5,250 nucleotides of DNA, from assembly GCA_014379795.1 (NCBI GenBank), contig JACMLC010000721.1, positions 1 to 5,250 on the forward strand. The letters run 5' to 3'. The notes under the pieces were generated by a model. That model did no database searches, was not told where the DNA came from, and saw only the letters and a list, made by a program, of their open reading frames with translations. Positions 1-5,042 of this stretch are shown one piece after another (the stretch's first letter is position 1; each line of letters starts with the position of its first letter). The translations under genes were made by a program, and so were the position numbers. This stretch comes from Pyrinomonadaceae bacterium. Its GTDB lineage: Bacteria; Acidobacteriota; Blastocatellia; Pyrinomonadales; Pyrinomonadaceae.

Positions 1-30
1 AACCCACATCAGAATGTCCAGGATCTTCAT
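1..30 (-). CDS. Possible 5' end of an unidentified gene, cut by the window edge
   Basis: Only ten codons are visible, reading MKILDILMWV, so no function can be given. The support is positional. The ATG at 30 is preceded by a strong Shine-Dalgarno (GGAGGT on the minus strand, bases 38-43) with a 7-nt spacer. The start is hydrophobic, which would suit a membrane segment or signal sequence, but ten residues cannot decide this. The same frame stays open upstream to a TGA near base 98, so a non-ATG upstream start is possible but has no better ribosome site. The gene would lie downstream of the four-helix-bundle unit, about 180 nt beyond its left repeat, probably as a separate transcription unit. 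Confidence 0.35.
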   Translation of the reverse strand, partial: MKILDILMWV

Positions 31-208
31 GTCTTCGACCTCCAGCGTCCGTTTGATGTCCAAAAATAATGGCTTTACCTGCTTAAAAAAAGCCAGTCAT
101 GCACATACTAAAGCTTGGAAGAGAACTGTCGGGTAAATGTATTAGCTGCCCAGAGACTGCTTAGGTGTTGAAACAACCGTTATGTTACCGCCAGAGCAAG
201 GCTAACGC
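31..208. other. Non-coding stretch left of the four-helix-bundle unit
   Basis: I see no convincing gene here on either strand. It holds the Shine-Dalgarno for the possible gene at 1-30. It also holds a weak dyad (GGCTTT at 71-76, AAAGCC at 89-94, 12-nt loop) followed on the minus strand by a T-rich run. Two copies of GCAAGGC (196-202 and 207-213) lie 11 nt apart, the second running into the left inverted repeat. I found no convincing -35/-10 pair for the gene at the left edge. Confidence 0.5.
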
Positions 209-240
209 AAGGCAAAAGTAAAAAGGTAAAAGGTAAAAGT
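209..240 (+). repeat. Left arm of 32-bp inverted repeat
   Basis: This arm begins AAGGCAAAAGTAAAAAGG and ends GGTAAAAGT. It is an exact reverse complement of 609-640. It lies 13 nt beyond the stop codon of the four-helix-bundle gene, so in a minus-strand transcript it forms the 3' arm of a 32-bp stem. Confidence 0.9.
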
Positions 241-253
241 AAGAGAAAATCTT

Positions 254-610
254 TTATTTTGAGCTTTTTGCAGAGACGATGATGGCGCCGATAATCCGTG
301 TTAACTCCTCGGCCTCGACCTGTAAATCAGAGAGCCGGACGGCGGGCAGGATGTCTGTTGCGGCAAGCAGGCGTAACCAGAAAACAGTTTCGCGTGCCTC
401 TTTCAAGGCAATCGCATATTTACTGATAAAGTCTGCCTTGCTTTGTCCGGCTTGCGCCTCTTCGACATTAGCGCCGATTGAAGTTCCGGCACGTATCAAT
501 TGCCTGCCAAGTGTCCGCCCGGTTCCGGGCTGTTCATCCAAGCGCTGACAGAGCTTCACTATCCGAACTGCAAAATCGAATGTTCGCTCCTGAATGTCTT
601 TTGTCTTCAC
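254..610 (-). CDS. Four-helix-bundle protein (S23 / 23S rRNA intervening-sequence protein family)
   Basis: This 118-residue protein has the usual length for the family. The diagnostic core is visible: QLIRAGTSIGANVEEA at 37-52, then QSKADFISKYAIALKEARET (56-75) and FWLRLL. It is predicted all-helical, and relatives form small oligomeric bundles. Family members were first found in intervening sequences of 23S rRNA and are related in fold to the Avd accessory proteins of diversity-generating retroelements. Their biochemical role is not firmly known, though nucleic-acid binding is often proposed. The start is GTG at 610, chosen because the family's N-terminal DxxERTFxFAVRIVKL follows directly and no Met lies nearby. 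It follows selB by 28 nt on the same strand and may be read through from it. The gene sits wholly between the two inverted-repeat arms. No reverse transcriptase, template repeat or rRNA is near. Confidence 0.9.
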   Translation of the reverse strand: MKTKDIQERTFDFAVRIVKLCQRLDEQPGTGRTLGRQLIRAGTSIGANVEEAQAGQSKADFISKYAIALKEARETVFWLRLLAATDILPAVRLSDLQVEAEELTRIIGAIIVSAKSSK

Positions 611-640
611 TTTTACCTTTTACCTTTTTACTTTTGCCTT
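609..640 (-). repeat. Right arm of 32-bp inverted repeat, overlapping a ribosome site and two stop/start codons
   Basis: On the minus strand this arm reads the same as the left arm. Its outer two bases (639-640) are the AA of the selB TAA stop. Its inner two bases (609-610) are the first two bases of the GTG start of the four-helix-bundle gene. The AAGGTAAAAGG stretch just before that GTG is the only available Shine-Dalgarno-like sequence. The arm therefore does several jobs: gene end, ribosome site, gene start and stem arm. If the full stem formed in RNA, the ribosome site would be buried. Confidence 0.85.
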
Positions 641-2555
641 ACAGTATTACCCGTTTGTCGCCTGCGCGGCGTGTGATGCGCTCGCGGTCAAGGTATTCGA
701 GAAGCGGAATCGCGTACTTGCGCGAGACGCCCGCGAGGTCTTTGAAGGTGGCAACGTCAATCAAACGCTGAGGCTCGTGCGCGCTTGCATACTCGCGCAG
801 TTGTTTGAGCAAGAGGTCGAGCGCGCCGCGATGAAAAAAGAGATCGCCGCTGACACGCACCAGCGCGCCTTCGTCAATCAAGAGCTGCAACACCTTGCGC
901 CCGTGCTCGCGCGGGACGCGTGCTGTTCCCGCTTTCTCTAAAGCCTCTTCAAAGGTCGGGGCGGCCAGAGCGGCATCCTTGTAAACTTTCTCAAGCTGTT
1001 CTTTGAGCGCTGCATCTTCAGGCGAAAGCGTTGGAGCATGTGTGGCTGCGCGCACGACATCTTTATCAATCACGAGCGCGCCGCCCTGTTCCAGATGCGC
1101 CAGACAAGCGCGAAAGATTTCCGGCGGAGTGTGCGCGAAATGCCGCTCGCGCAAAGTCTCGCGCAGGAGGCCGCGCGCGAGCGGTTCGCGCAGGTGATGC
1201 TTTGCGACTTCATCCTGTGCCGCACGCATCAGCGAATCAAATGCGGCGCGTCCAACGTAAACGCCTTCGGCCTCAACCACTGCGCCGCGTTTCAGAGCTT
1301 CATTCACAGCTTCCTGCAAAACTTCATCGCGCCAGCCCGTGCGCGCCGCAAGCTCTGAGCGGCGCAGACCGGCGACTCCAACCGTCTCTGCAAAAAGCGC
1401 GAGCTGCGCGGCTCTGTCTGCTTCCATCAAAGCCGCGAGCCGCGCACGCGCAAGGGACGCCTCGCGCCCGCGATGTTTTAAAGCAAAAGCGTCCAGCACG
1501 CGCCCGCCCGCAATCGTGCGCGAGGGAGAATACGAGCGCAGGATAAAACGCTCTCCCGGCACCGCGACGATGGGCGATTCCAGCCTGAGCTGCACAAAGC
1601 CCTGCGCGCCCGGCGCGATCTCGCCGCCGTCTTCAAGCACACGCACGCGCGCCAAGATTTCCGCTGCGCCCGCATGAACACGCACGCGCGCACGCGAGCG
1701 CAAAGCGCGCGGCGCACCTTCAAGCACTTCAACTTGCGCGTCTATGATTTGTGTGGGATGCAGGCGTCCGGCGGGCGCGAGCGTCATGCCCCGTTCGATT
1801 GCGGCAGCGTCAACACCGCCCAGATTGACGGCTGTGCGTTGTCCTGCCTCCGCGCGCTTAACCGTTTGGCCGTGAACCTGCAAACCGCGCACGCGGACAT
1901 GAAGCCTCGCGGGCAGCAGCTCCATCTCGTCGCCTTCCGAGATGTTCCCGGCGACGAGCGTGCCCGTCACGACCGCTCCGAAACCGCGCATCGTAAACGC
2001 GCGATCTACAGGCAGGCGCGCGACTGTCTCGGATGAGCGCGCAGGAACGTTGAGGGCTATGGCGCGCAGAGTCTCTTTTAATTCTTCTACCTTTGCGCCC
2101 GTTCGCGCGCTGACAGCGACAAAGGGCGCGCCTTCCAGAAACGAGCCGGAGATTAGCTCTTCCGCTTCGGCTCGCACGAGTTCCAGCAATTCTTCATCAA
2201 CTGTATCTGTTTTGGTGATGACGACGAGACCGTGCTTGATACCGAGCAGGCGACAGATGTCGAAATGCTCGCGCGTTTGCGGCATCACTCCTTCGTCCGC
2301 CGCGATGACCAGCGCGACCAAGTCTATGCCGTGCGCGCCCGCGAGCATGTTCTTAACAAAACGCTCGTGACCCGGCACGTCTACAAACCCTAAGCGCACG
2401 TCGCCCAGCTCAAGCTCCGCGAACCCCAAATCAATAGTGATGCCCCGCCGCTTCTCTTCCGGCAGGCGATCCGCGTCCACGCCCGTCAGAGCGCGCACTA
2501 AGGCGGTTTTTCCGTGATCTATATGCCCGGCTGTGCCGACGATGACTGAGCGCAT
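639..2555 (-). CDS. selB: Selenocysteine-specific translation elongation factor SelB
   Basis: SelB is the GTPase that carries Sec-tRNA(Sec) to the ribosome at UGA codons marked by a SECIS hairpin. With the start chosen here it has 638 residues, normal for the family. The GTPase motifs are all present: G1 GHIDHGKT (10-17), the switch I motif RGITIDLGF (37-45), G3 DVPGH (59-63), G4 TKTD (114-117) and G5 SAR (149-151). EF-Tu-like beta-barrel domains follow. The C-terminal winged-helix region that binds SECIS RNA ends in the typical SRKYAIPLLEYLDR and GDKRV. I chose ATG at 2555 because the conserved GTPase domain begins at once. A longer frame to a TTG at 2654 adds 33 non-conserved residues. No strong Shine-Dalgarno is seen before 2555. 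The gene is much richer in GC than its neighbours. Its stop is formed at the junction with the four-helix-bundle unit, so the last residues may differ from the ancestral end. Confidence 0.96.
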   Translation of the reverse strand: MRSVIVGTAGHIDHGKTALVRALTGVDADRLPEEKRRGITIDLGFAELELGDVRLGFVDVPGHERFVKNMLAGAHGIDLVALVIAADEGVMPQTREHFDICRLLGIKHGLVVITKTDTVDEELLELVRAEAEELISGSFLEGAPFVAVSARTGAKVEELKETLRAIALNVPARSSETVARLPVDRAFTMRGFGAVVTGTLVAGNISEGDEMELLPARLHVRVRGLQVHGQTVKRAEAGQRTAVNLGGVDAAAIERGMTLAPAGRLHPTQIIDAQVEVLEGAPRALRSRARVRVHAGAAEILARVRVLEDGGEIAPGAQGFVQLRLESPIVAVPGERFILRSYSPSRTIAGGRVLDAFALKHRGREASLARARLAALMEADRAAQLALFAETVGVAGLRRSELAARTGWRDEVLQEAVNEALKRGAVVEAEGVYVGRAAFDSLMRAAQDEVAKHHLREPLARGLLRETLRERHFAHTPPEIFRACLAHLEQGGALVIDKDVVRAATHAPTLSPEDAALKEQLEKVYKDAALAAPTFEEALEKAGTARVPREHGRKVLQLLIDEGALVRVSGDLFFHRGALDLLLKQLREYASAHEPQRLIDVATFKDLAGVSRKYAIPLLEYLDRERITRRAGDKRVIL

Positions 2556-2665
2556 GAATGCGATGATGAGGGATACGAAAGGAACGTTCAAGCCGCCGCG
2601 CGCAACGCCCAACGCATAGCGCGGGAGATGAGACGGCGCGCGGCCTTGATTCAAATATGACTTTG

Positions 2666-3412
2666 CTACTTACCGCTCGCAGATTTGATGATCTCTGTAA
2701 TTTTTATCAGGTTCAGCGTCTCCGCGATATTTATCACTTGGCCGTCTGTTTTATCAACGGAGCGAATCACCTTCACTTTTCTACGCGGCACGACTTTGCT
2801 GCTGATCTCTATAAATCTGAAATTGATGTTTTTGATTTCGCTCCACCGGCAGGCTTGCGTCTGACCTTGGCTCTCGTAGGTAAAACCGTTTTGATAAATT
2901 CTCAGCTTCACGGTTCTGGTCTTGAGCCATTTCCGAACATCGCTGAGCCAGAAACCTCCAGCCAGCGTTAAAATCAGCGATGGAGCAACCAGACAAATCA
3001 AAAATTTCCCGACCGCATCGAAAAGGCTTCCCTTGTTTTCCGTAAACAAGGAAACGAACGTATTGAATGTAAAGAAAACGCTTGCTATGACTACCAAGAT
3101 AAAGGGAATGAGAACCAGACCAAAAAGCAGAATGCCGAAGATGGCGGGGCGGTGTGTGCTGCGCAGCTCGCCAAGATCAGGATGAAGGTTTTGCATCTTA
3201 TCCAAAATATCTTGAGCATCAGAAGCGGCCAATCCCTGAAAAAGGTGTTTCTTCCAGATGATATTGCCAAATTCAGCGTTGATTAAATCCGGCGCAAGAA
3301 AAGAGAGCAATCCATTTTGATAAGCGTCAAGAATCCGGCAAGCTTCAGTAGAATACGGTTCAACGACAAACCATTTTACCGCCACGCTACTATCTACGAC
3401 TAAATTGTCCAT
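2666..3412 (-). CDS. In-frame fusion: N-terminal half of a VapC PIN toxin joined to a two-helix membrane protein
   Basis: The 248-residue frame joins two unlike parts. Residues 1-72 match the start of a VapC-type PIN ribonuclease: VVDSSVAVKWF with D7, and LINAEFGNIIWKK with E47. The second half of a PIN domain, which carries the other conserved acidic residues, is missing. From about residue 73 the sequence becomes a small membrane protein. A short LGELRSTHRP leader is followed by hydrophobic helices at about 91-113 and 134-156, then a soluble beta-rich domain (about 166-240) with IYQNGFTYE and CRWSEI. This second part recalls the DUF6585-like proteins, a tentative recognition. An ATG at residue 73 (base 3196), with GGA upstream, could start the membrane protein alone, giving 176 residues. 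The fused frame starts by TAATG overlap with the antitoxin gene, so it is probably translationally coupled to it. Toxin activity is unlikely, and the membrane protein's function is unknown. Confidence 0.75.
   Translation of the reverse strand: MDNLVVDSSVAVKWFVVEPYSTEACRILDAYQNGLLSFLAPDLINAEFGNIIWKKHLFQGLAASDAQDILDKMQNLHPDLGELRSTHRPAIFGILLFGLVLIPFILVVIASVFFTFNTFVSLFTENKGSLFDAVGKFLICLVAPSLILTLAGGFWLSDVRKWLKTRTVKLRIYQNGFTYESQGQTQACRWSEIKNINFRFIEISSKVVPRRKVKVIRSVDKTDGQVINIAETLNLIKITEIIKSASGK
3180..3412 (-). pseudogene. vapC: Truncated vapC (PIN-domain toxin), first half only
   Basis: This is the VapC-like part of the fused frame. Full VapC proteins are about 130-140 residues with a quartet of acidic residues. 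Only the first two (D7 and E47) are here, and similarity stops near residues 72-80. The frame is not broken; it runs on into the membrane protein, so the loss reflects a deletion or recombination rather than a point frameshift. The gene keeps its normal 1-nt overlap with the vapB-like gene. Loss of the second half should abolish metal-dependent RNase activity. The exact junction cannot be fixed without homologues. Confidence 0.65.
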
Positions 3413-3645
3413 TAGCGTGCCCGGTCTTCACGAACTAAGTCTGAACTGTCAGGCATTTCACCATGCTTGGAAAGCAGATGCTCACGGAGCGCATCAATTC
3501 CACGTACTACATCTTTGCGCTGAAGAAGATTCGCTTCGCTTCGCTCCCACTCTTCAATTAAAAGCTCGATGCTGAGGCCGCGCATTTGCGCCTCTTTTTC
3601 TAAGCGGGTATAAAGCTCATCCGAAATCGTCAATGTTCGACTCAT
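3412..3645 (-). CDS. vapB: VapB-like ribbon-helix-helix antitoxin
   Basis: This 77-residue protein begins SRTLTISDELYTRLEKEA, a typical ribbon-helix-helix DNA-binding start (strand, then helix), followed by MRGLSIELLIEEW. The charged C-terminal tail would normally bind and block the VapC toxin. The frame can be extended to a TTG at 3657, but ATG at 3645 is better: a GGAG lies 6 nt upstream of it. Its stop overlaps the start of the vapC fragment (TAATG). The antitoxin appears intact although its toxin is not. It probably represses its own promoter, where a palindrome overlaps the -35 region. It could also be acting as a plain repressor or as protection against related toxins elsewhere, which is an inference. 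Confidence 0.82.
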   Translation of the reverse strand: MSRTLTISDELYTRLEKEAQMRGLSIELLIEEWERSEANLLQRKDVVRGIDALREHLLSKHGEMPDSSDLVREDRAR

Positions 3646-3678
3646 GTAAATCTCCAATCAACTCTCGTTCAGACCGGC

Positions 3679-3707
3679 ATTATAGTTAATCCGCACATGA
3701 AAGTGCG
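3679..3707 (-). promoter_or_regulatory. Promoter of the vapB operon
   Basis: The minus strand carries a perfect TATAAT at 3679-3684, which places transcription start near 3672 and gives a leader of roughly 27 nt before the vapB ATG. The hexamer 17 nt upstream (3702-3707, CGCACT) is a poor -35. That suits a promoter whose activity depends on, or is limited by, a bound regulator. Confidence 0.55.
3692..3707. promoter_or_regulatory. Candidate operator palindrome for the VapB-like protein
   Basis: CGCAC (3692-3696) and GTGCG (3703-3707) form a perfect 5-bp dyad around a 6-bp centre. It covers the -35 hexamer and part of the spacer of the vapB promoter. VapB proteins commonly bind palindromes at their own promoters, so it is a good operator candidate. 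It lacks a following T run on either strand, so a terminator is unlikely. Confidence 0.45.
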
Positions 3708-3723
3708 AGTAGCCGAACGCTGC

Positions 3724-4125
3724 TCAACGCTCGACATCCTTGCAGAAGACGACCTCTGCACGCTCCTGTATGTTTTCGATGATGCCCGACACGCGGTAGC
3801 CCCTGCGGTCAAACAATTTCAGCATCGGCAGGTTGTCGCTCTCCGTCGAGGTAAAGAGCCTGTCCCCGTCGCAGATGCCCTCAACGTACTCCAATAACTT
3901 GTCGGCAAGACTCCGCCTGCGAAACTCCGTTGCGACACAAAGAAACTGTATGAACGGCCTGAGGTAGAAAGAATGATTGAAGACGACGAAGCCTGCGACT
4001 TGCTCTTCTTCAACCGCGACGAAGCACTCGCCCCGCTCTATGTCCAAGCTTCTATCGCCAGAGAAGATGTCAAAAGAATTTATCGCCTCCAAGTCACCCG
4101 GCACAGCTTTTCTAATTTGCGTCAT
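3724..4125 (-). CDS. GNAT-family N-acetyltransferase
   Basis: This 133-residue protein has the GNAT layout. IRKAVPGDLEAI opens strand 1 and helix 1. GECFVAVEEEQVAGFVVFN (32-50) gives strands 2-4. FIQFLCVATEFRRRSLADKL (58-77) gives strand 4/5 and the acetyl-CoA loop. TSTESDNLPMLKLFDRRGY (92-110) gives the late helix and the family's common GY/GF end. The family moves an acetyl group from acetyl-CoA to an amine; the substrate here cannot be told. The pyrophosphate-binding loop reads RRRSLA, whereas many members have a glycine where S72 is found. The ATG at 4125 has no clear Shine-Dalgarno. The gene stands alone between brnA (70 nt away) and the vapB promoter (78 nt from its stop to the vapB ATG). 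It carries none of the ribbon-helix-helix features of a TacAT pair, and brnA belongs to another family. Confidence 0.85.
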   Translation of the reverse strand: MTQIRKAVPGDLEAINSFDIFSGDRSLDIERGECFVAVEEEQVAGFVVFNHSFYLRPFIQFLCVATEFRRRSLADKLLEYVEGICDGDRLFTSTESDNLPMLKLFDRRGYRVSGIIENIQERAEVVFCKDVER

Positions 4126-4195
4126 GATAATGAATGCTATCGAGGCATCGGGTTCGATGAGTTGTGAGATGGCGCGAGTAGTTTAGCGATTGATT

Positions 4196-4462
4196 CTATT
4201 CCTGATGGGCTTCTGCATAGATTCGCAATGCCGCGTTAATCCGCTGTTGGAATTCTGCCCCCTGCGCCTCAAACCATTTCAGCACATCATCGTCAACGCT
4301 CAAGGTGACAGCGGTTTTTCTCTTCGGCATCCGCCACTGCGCCTTAGCAAAAAACTCATCATCCAATGGCGGAATATCCGAGGTGTCAATCTCTTCATCC
4401 GTCATGCTATCAATCCGCGCCCAATCCGTCTCTGAGGGCTTCTTTAAATTTCTTGCGCTCAT
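4196..4462 (-). CDS. brnA: BrnA-type antitoxin
   Basis: This 88-residue protein matches the BrnA family in length and layout. It has an acidic N-terminal part with TDEEIDTSDIPPLDDEFFAKAQW, then a ribbon-helix-helix C-terminus with TAVTLSVDDDVLKWFEAQG and FQQRINAALRIYAEAH. BrnA normally binds the BrnT ribonuclease toxin, and the complex represses their shared promoter through the C-terminal DNA-binding domain. The start at 4462 (ATG) has AAAGG about 9 nt upstream. It overlaps the upstream brnT-like ORF by 53 nt, in the usual brnT-then-brnA order. The antitoxin looks complete, while the toxin gene upstream looks truncated, so this may be an orphan antitoxin. Confidence 0.87.
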   Translation of the reverse strand: MSARNLKKPSETDWARIDSMTDEEIDTSDIPPLDDEFFAKAQWRMPKRKTAVTLSVDDDVLKWFEAQGAEFQQRINAALRIYAEAHQE

Positions 4463-4580
4463 GTTTTAGTGCCTTTCGCAAAGAGATAATTCTGATGGTG
4501 TCTTCGCGGTCAGATGGAATGACTTGTTGGGCACCGTTAGACCATTCAGCTATGCGCTCTCGCGTGCAAGAATCACGCAT
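4410..4580 (-). pseudogene. brnT: BrnT-like toxin remnant, C-terminal part only
   Basis: This 56-residue ORF runs from ATG at 4580 to TGA at 4410. Its second half, DREDTIRIISLRKALKHERK, has the look of the BrnT C-terminus, where an (D)xIRIISxRKAxxxERxxYEE pattern is usual. Its position directly before brnA, in the correct order and with overlap, supports this. Full BrnT is about 90 residues. The N-terminal part that should carry FxWDxxKxxxNxxKHGVxFEEA is absent: a TAA sits in frame immediately before the ATG, and the HNH gene ends only 21 nt upstream. Residues 1-20 are not recognisable as BrnT. It may still be translated as a small protein, but toxin activity seems unlikely. A different small protein with a chance match is possible. 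Confidence 0.55.
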
Positions 4581-4601
4581 TTAGAGAACACTCACGACTT
4601 C

Positions 4602-5042
4602 TTATCTCATCATGCGCGCGAGCGCCACTTCATTCGGGTATTTGCCGAAACGTATCATCTCTTCTCGTTCATGGAGCCGTGCGCTATCGTTGAACTCAAG
4701 GATGCGAGCCGTGACTTCTCCGATGATGGTCAGCGGCTTAATGAACTCCTGCTCCAACTGAAAGTGTTCCGCCCAACGGTCGGTGCGCGGATTGAAAAAG
4801 CGGCTGAATTCGCCTGTGGCCCAAAAAATTGAGCCGATGTCGCTGCCTTTGTAGCGGTTGCAGATTGCGCAAGCATAAGCCAGATTATCGACCTCTGACG
4901 AACCGCCATGCTTCACGCTGATAATGTGATCAACTTCGCAACCGTAAAAAGTATTTTCTTCAGCAACCAAGCAATACTCGCACAGAAAGTCTGCGCGGAT
5001 AGTTACCGTCTGGCGCAACTGTGCGCTTACCCATCTACTCAT
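4602..5042 (-). CDS. HNH endonuclease
   Basis: This 146-residue protein has a complete HNH core. CEYC (C21, C24) and CAIC (C58, C61) form a zinc-binding pair of knuckles. VDHI (D38, H39) supplies the catalytic His, with N53 (VDNL) and N62 as the remaining HNN positions. The spacing matches small stand-alone HNH nucleases of bacteria. The C-terminal part (WATGEFSRFFNPRTDRWAEHF onward) is a family-specific extension with no recognised domain. These enzymes cut or nick DNA using one metal ion. The target is unknown, and no methyltransferase is in view. The ATG at 5042 overlaps the end of the upstream ORF by 8 nt and has no strong Shine-Dalgarno, so translational coupling is likely. Confidence 0.9.
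   Translation of the reverse strand: MSRWVSAQLRQTVTIRADFLCEYCLVAEENTFYGCEVDHIISVKHGGSSEVDNLAYACAICNRYKGSDIGSIFWATGEFSRFFNPRTDRWAEHFQLEQEFIKPLTIIGEVTARILEFNDSARLHEREEMIRFGKYPNEVALARMMR

Larger units (their letters stand above)
209..640 (-). mobile_element. 432-bp unit with perfect 32-bp terminal inverted repeats carrying a four-helix-bundle gene
   Basis: The arms at 209-240 and 609-640 are exact reverse complements. They enclose a single ORF that fills nearly all the space between them (254-610). The arms are purine-rich and built from GGTAAAA-like steps. Just inside them the match continues imperfectly with a one-base shift. There is no transposase and no obvious target-site duplication: the flanks read AACGC on the left and ACAGT on the right. 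The unit ends at the last codon of selB. S23-type four-helix-bundle ORFs are known as the content of intervening sequences in 23S rRNA, where terminal complementarity forms a stem. The same layout outside rRNA suggests a small mobile or mobilised unit, but mobility is an inference. Confidence 0.5.

Noticed and set aside
71..94. Possible intrinsic terminator on the minus strand (GGCTTT / AAAGCC stem followed by ATTATTTTTG)
   Set aside because: The stem is only 6 bp, half of it A-T, with a 12-nt loop, and the T run is interrupted. It is too weak to call.
209..640. Diversity-generating retroelement with an Avd-type accessory gene
   Set aside because: There is no reverse transcriptase and no template/variable repeat pair, and the protein is closer in look to S23 intervening-sequence proteins.
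199..650. Target-site duplication around the four-helix-bundle unit
   Set aside because: The bases directly outside the arms (AACGC on the left, ACAGT on the right) do not match at any useful length.
1031..1546. 171-codon open frame on the plus strand opposite selB
   Set aside because: It is arginine- and alanine-rich and of low complexity, it lies entirely antisense to the strongly recognised selB gene, and it matches no family. It follows from the high GC of selB.
3697..3897. 66-codon plus-strand frame starting in the vapB promoter region
   Set aside because: It is antisense to the GNAT gene, has no recognised family and no convincing ribosome site.
3646..4195. Integron-like cassette array (short same-strand genes with spacers)
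   Set aside because: The spacers around the GNAT gene (3646-3723 and 4126-4195) contain no GTTRRRY / RYYYAAC core pairs or attC-like imperfect palindromes.
3724..4462. TacAT-type toxin-antitoxin pair (GNAT toxin with a ribbon-helix-helix antitoxin)
   Set aside because: The antitoxin upstream is of the BrnA family and overlaps a BrnT-like remnant. A 70-nt gap separates it from the GNAT gene, unlike the tight overlap usual in tacAT.
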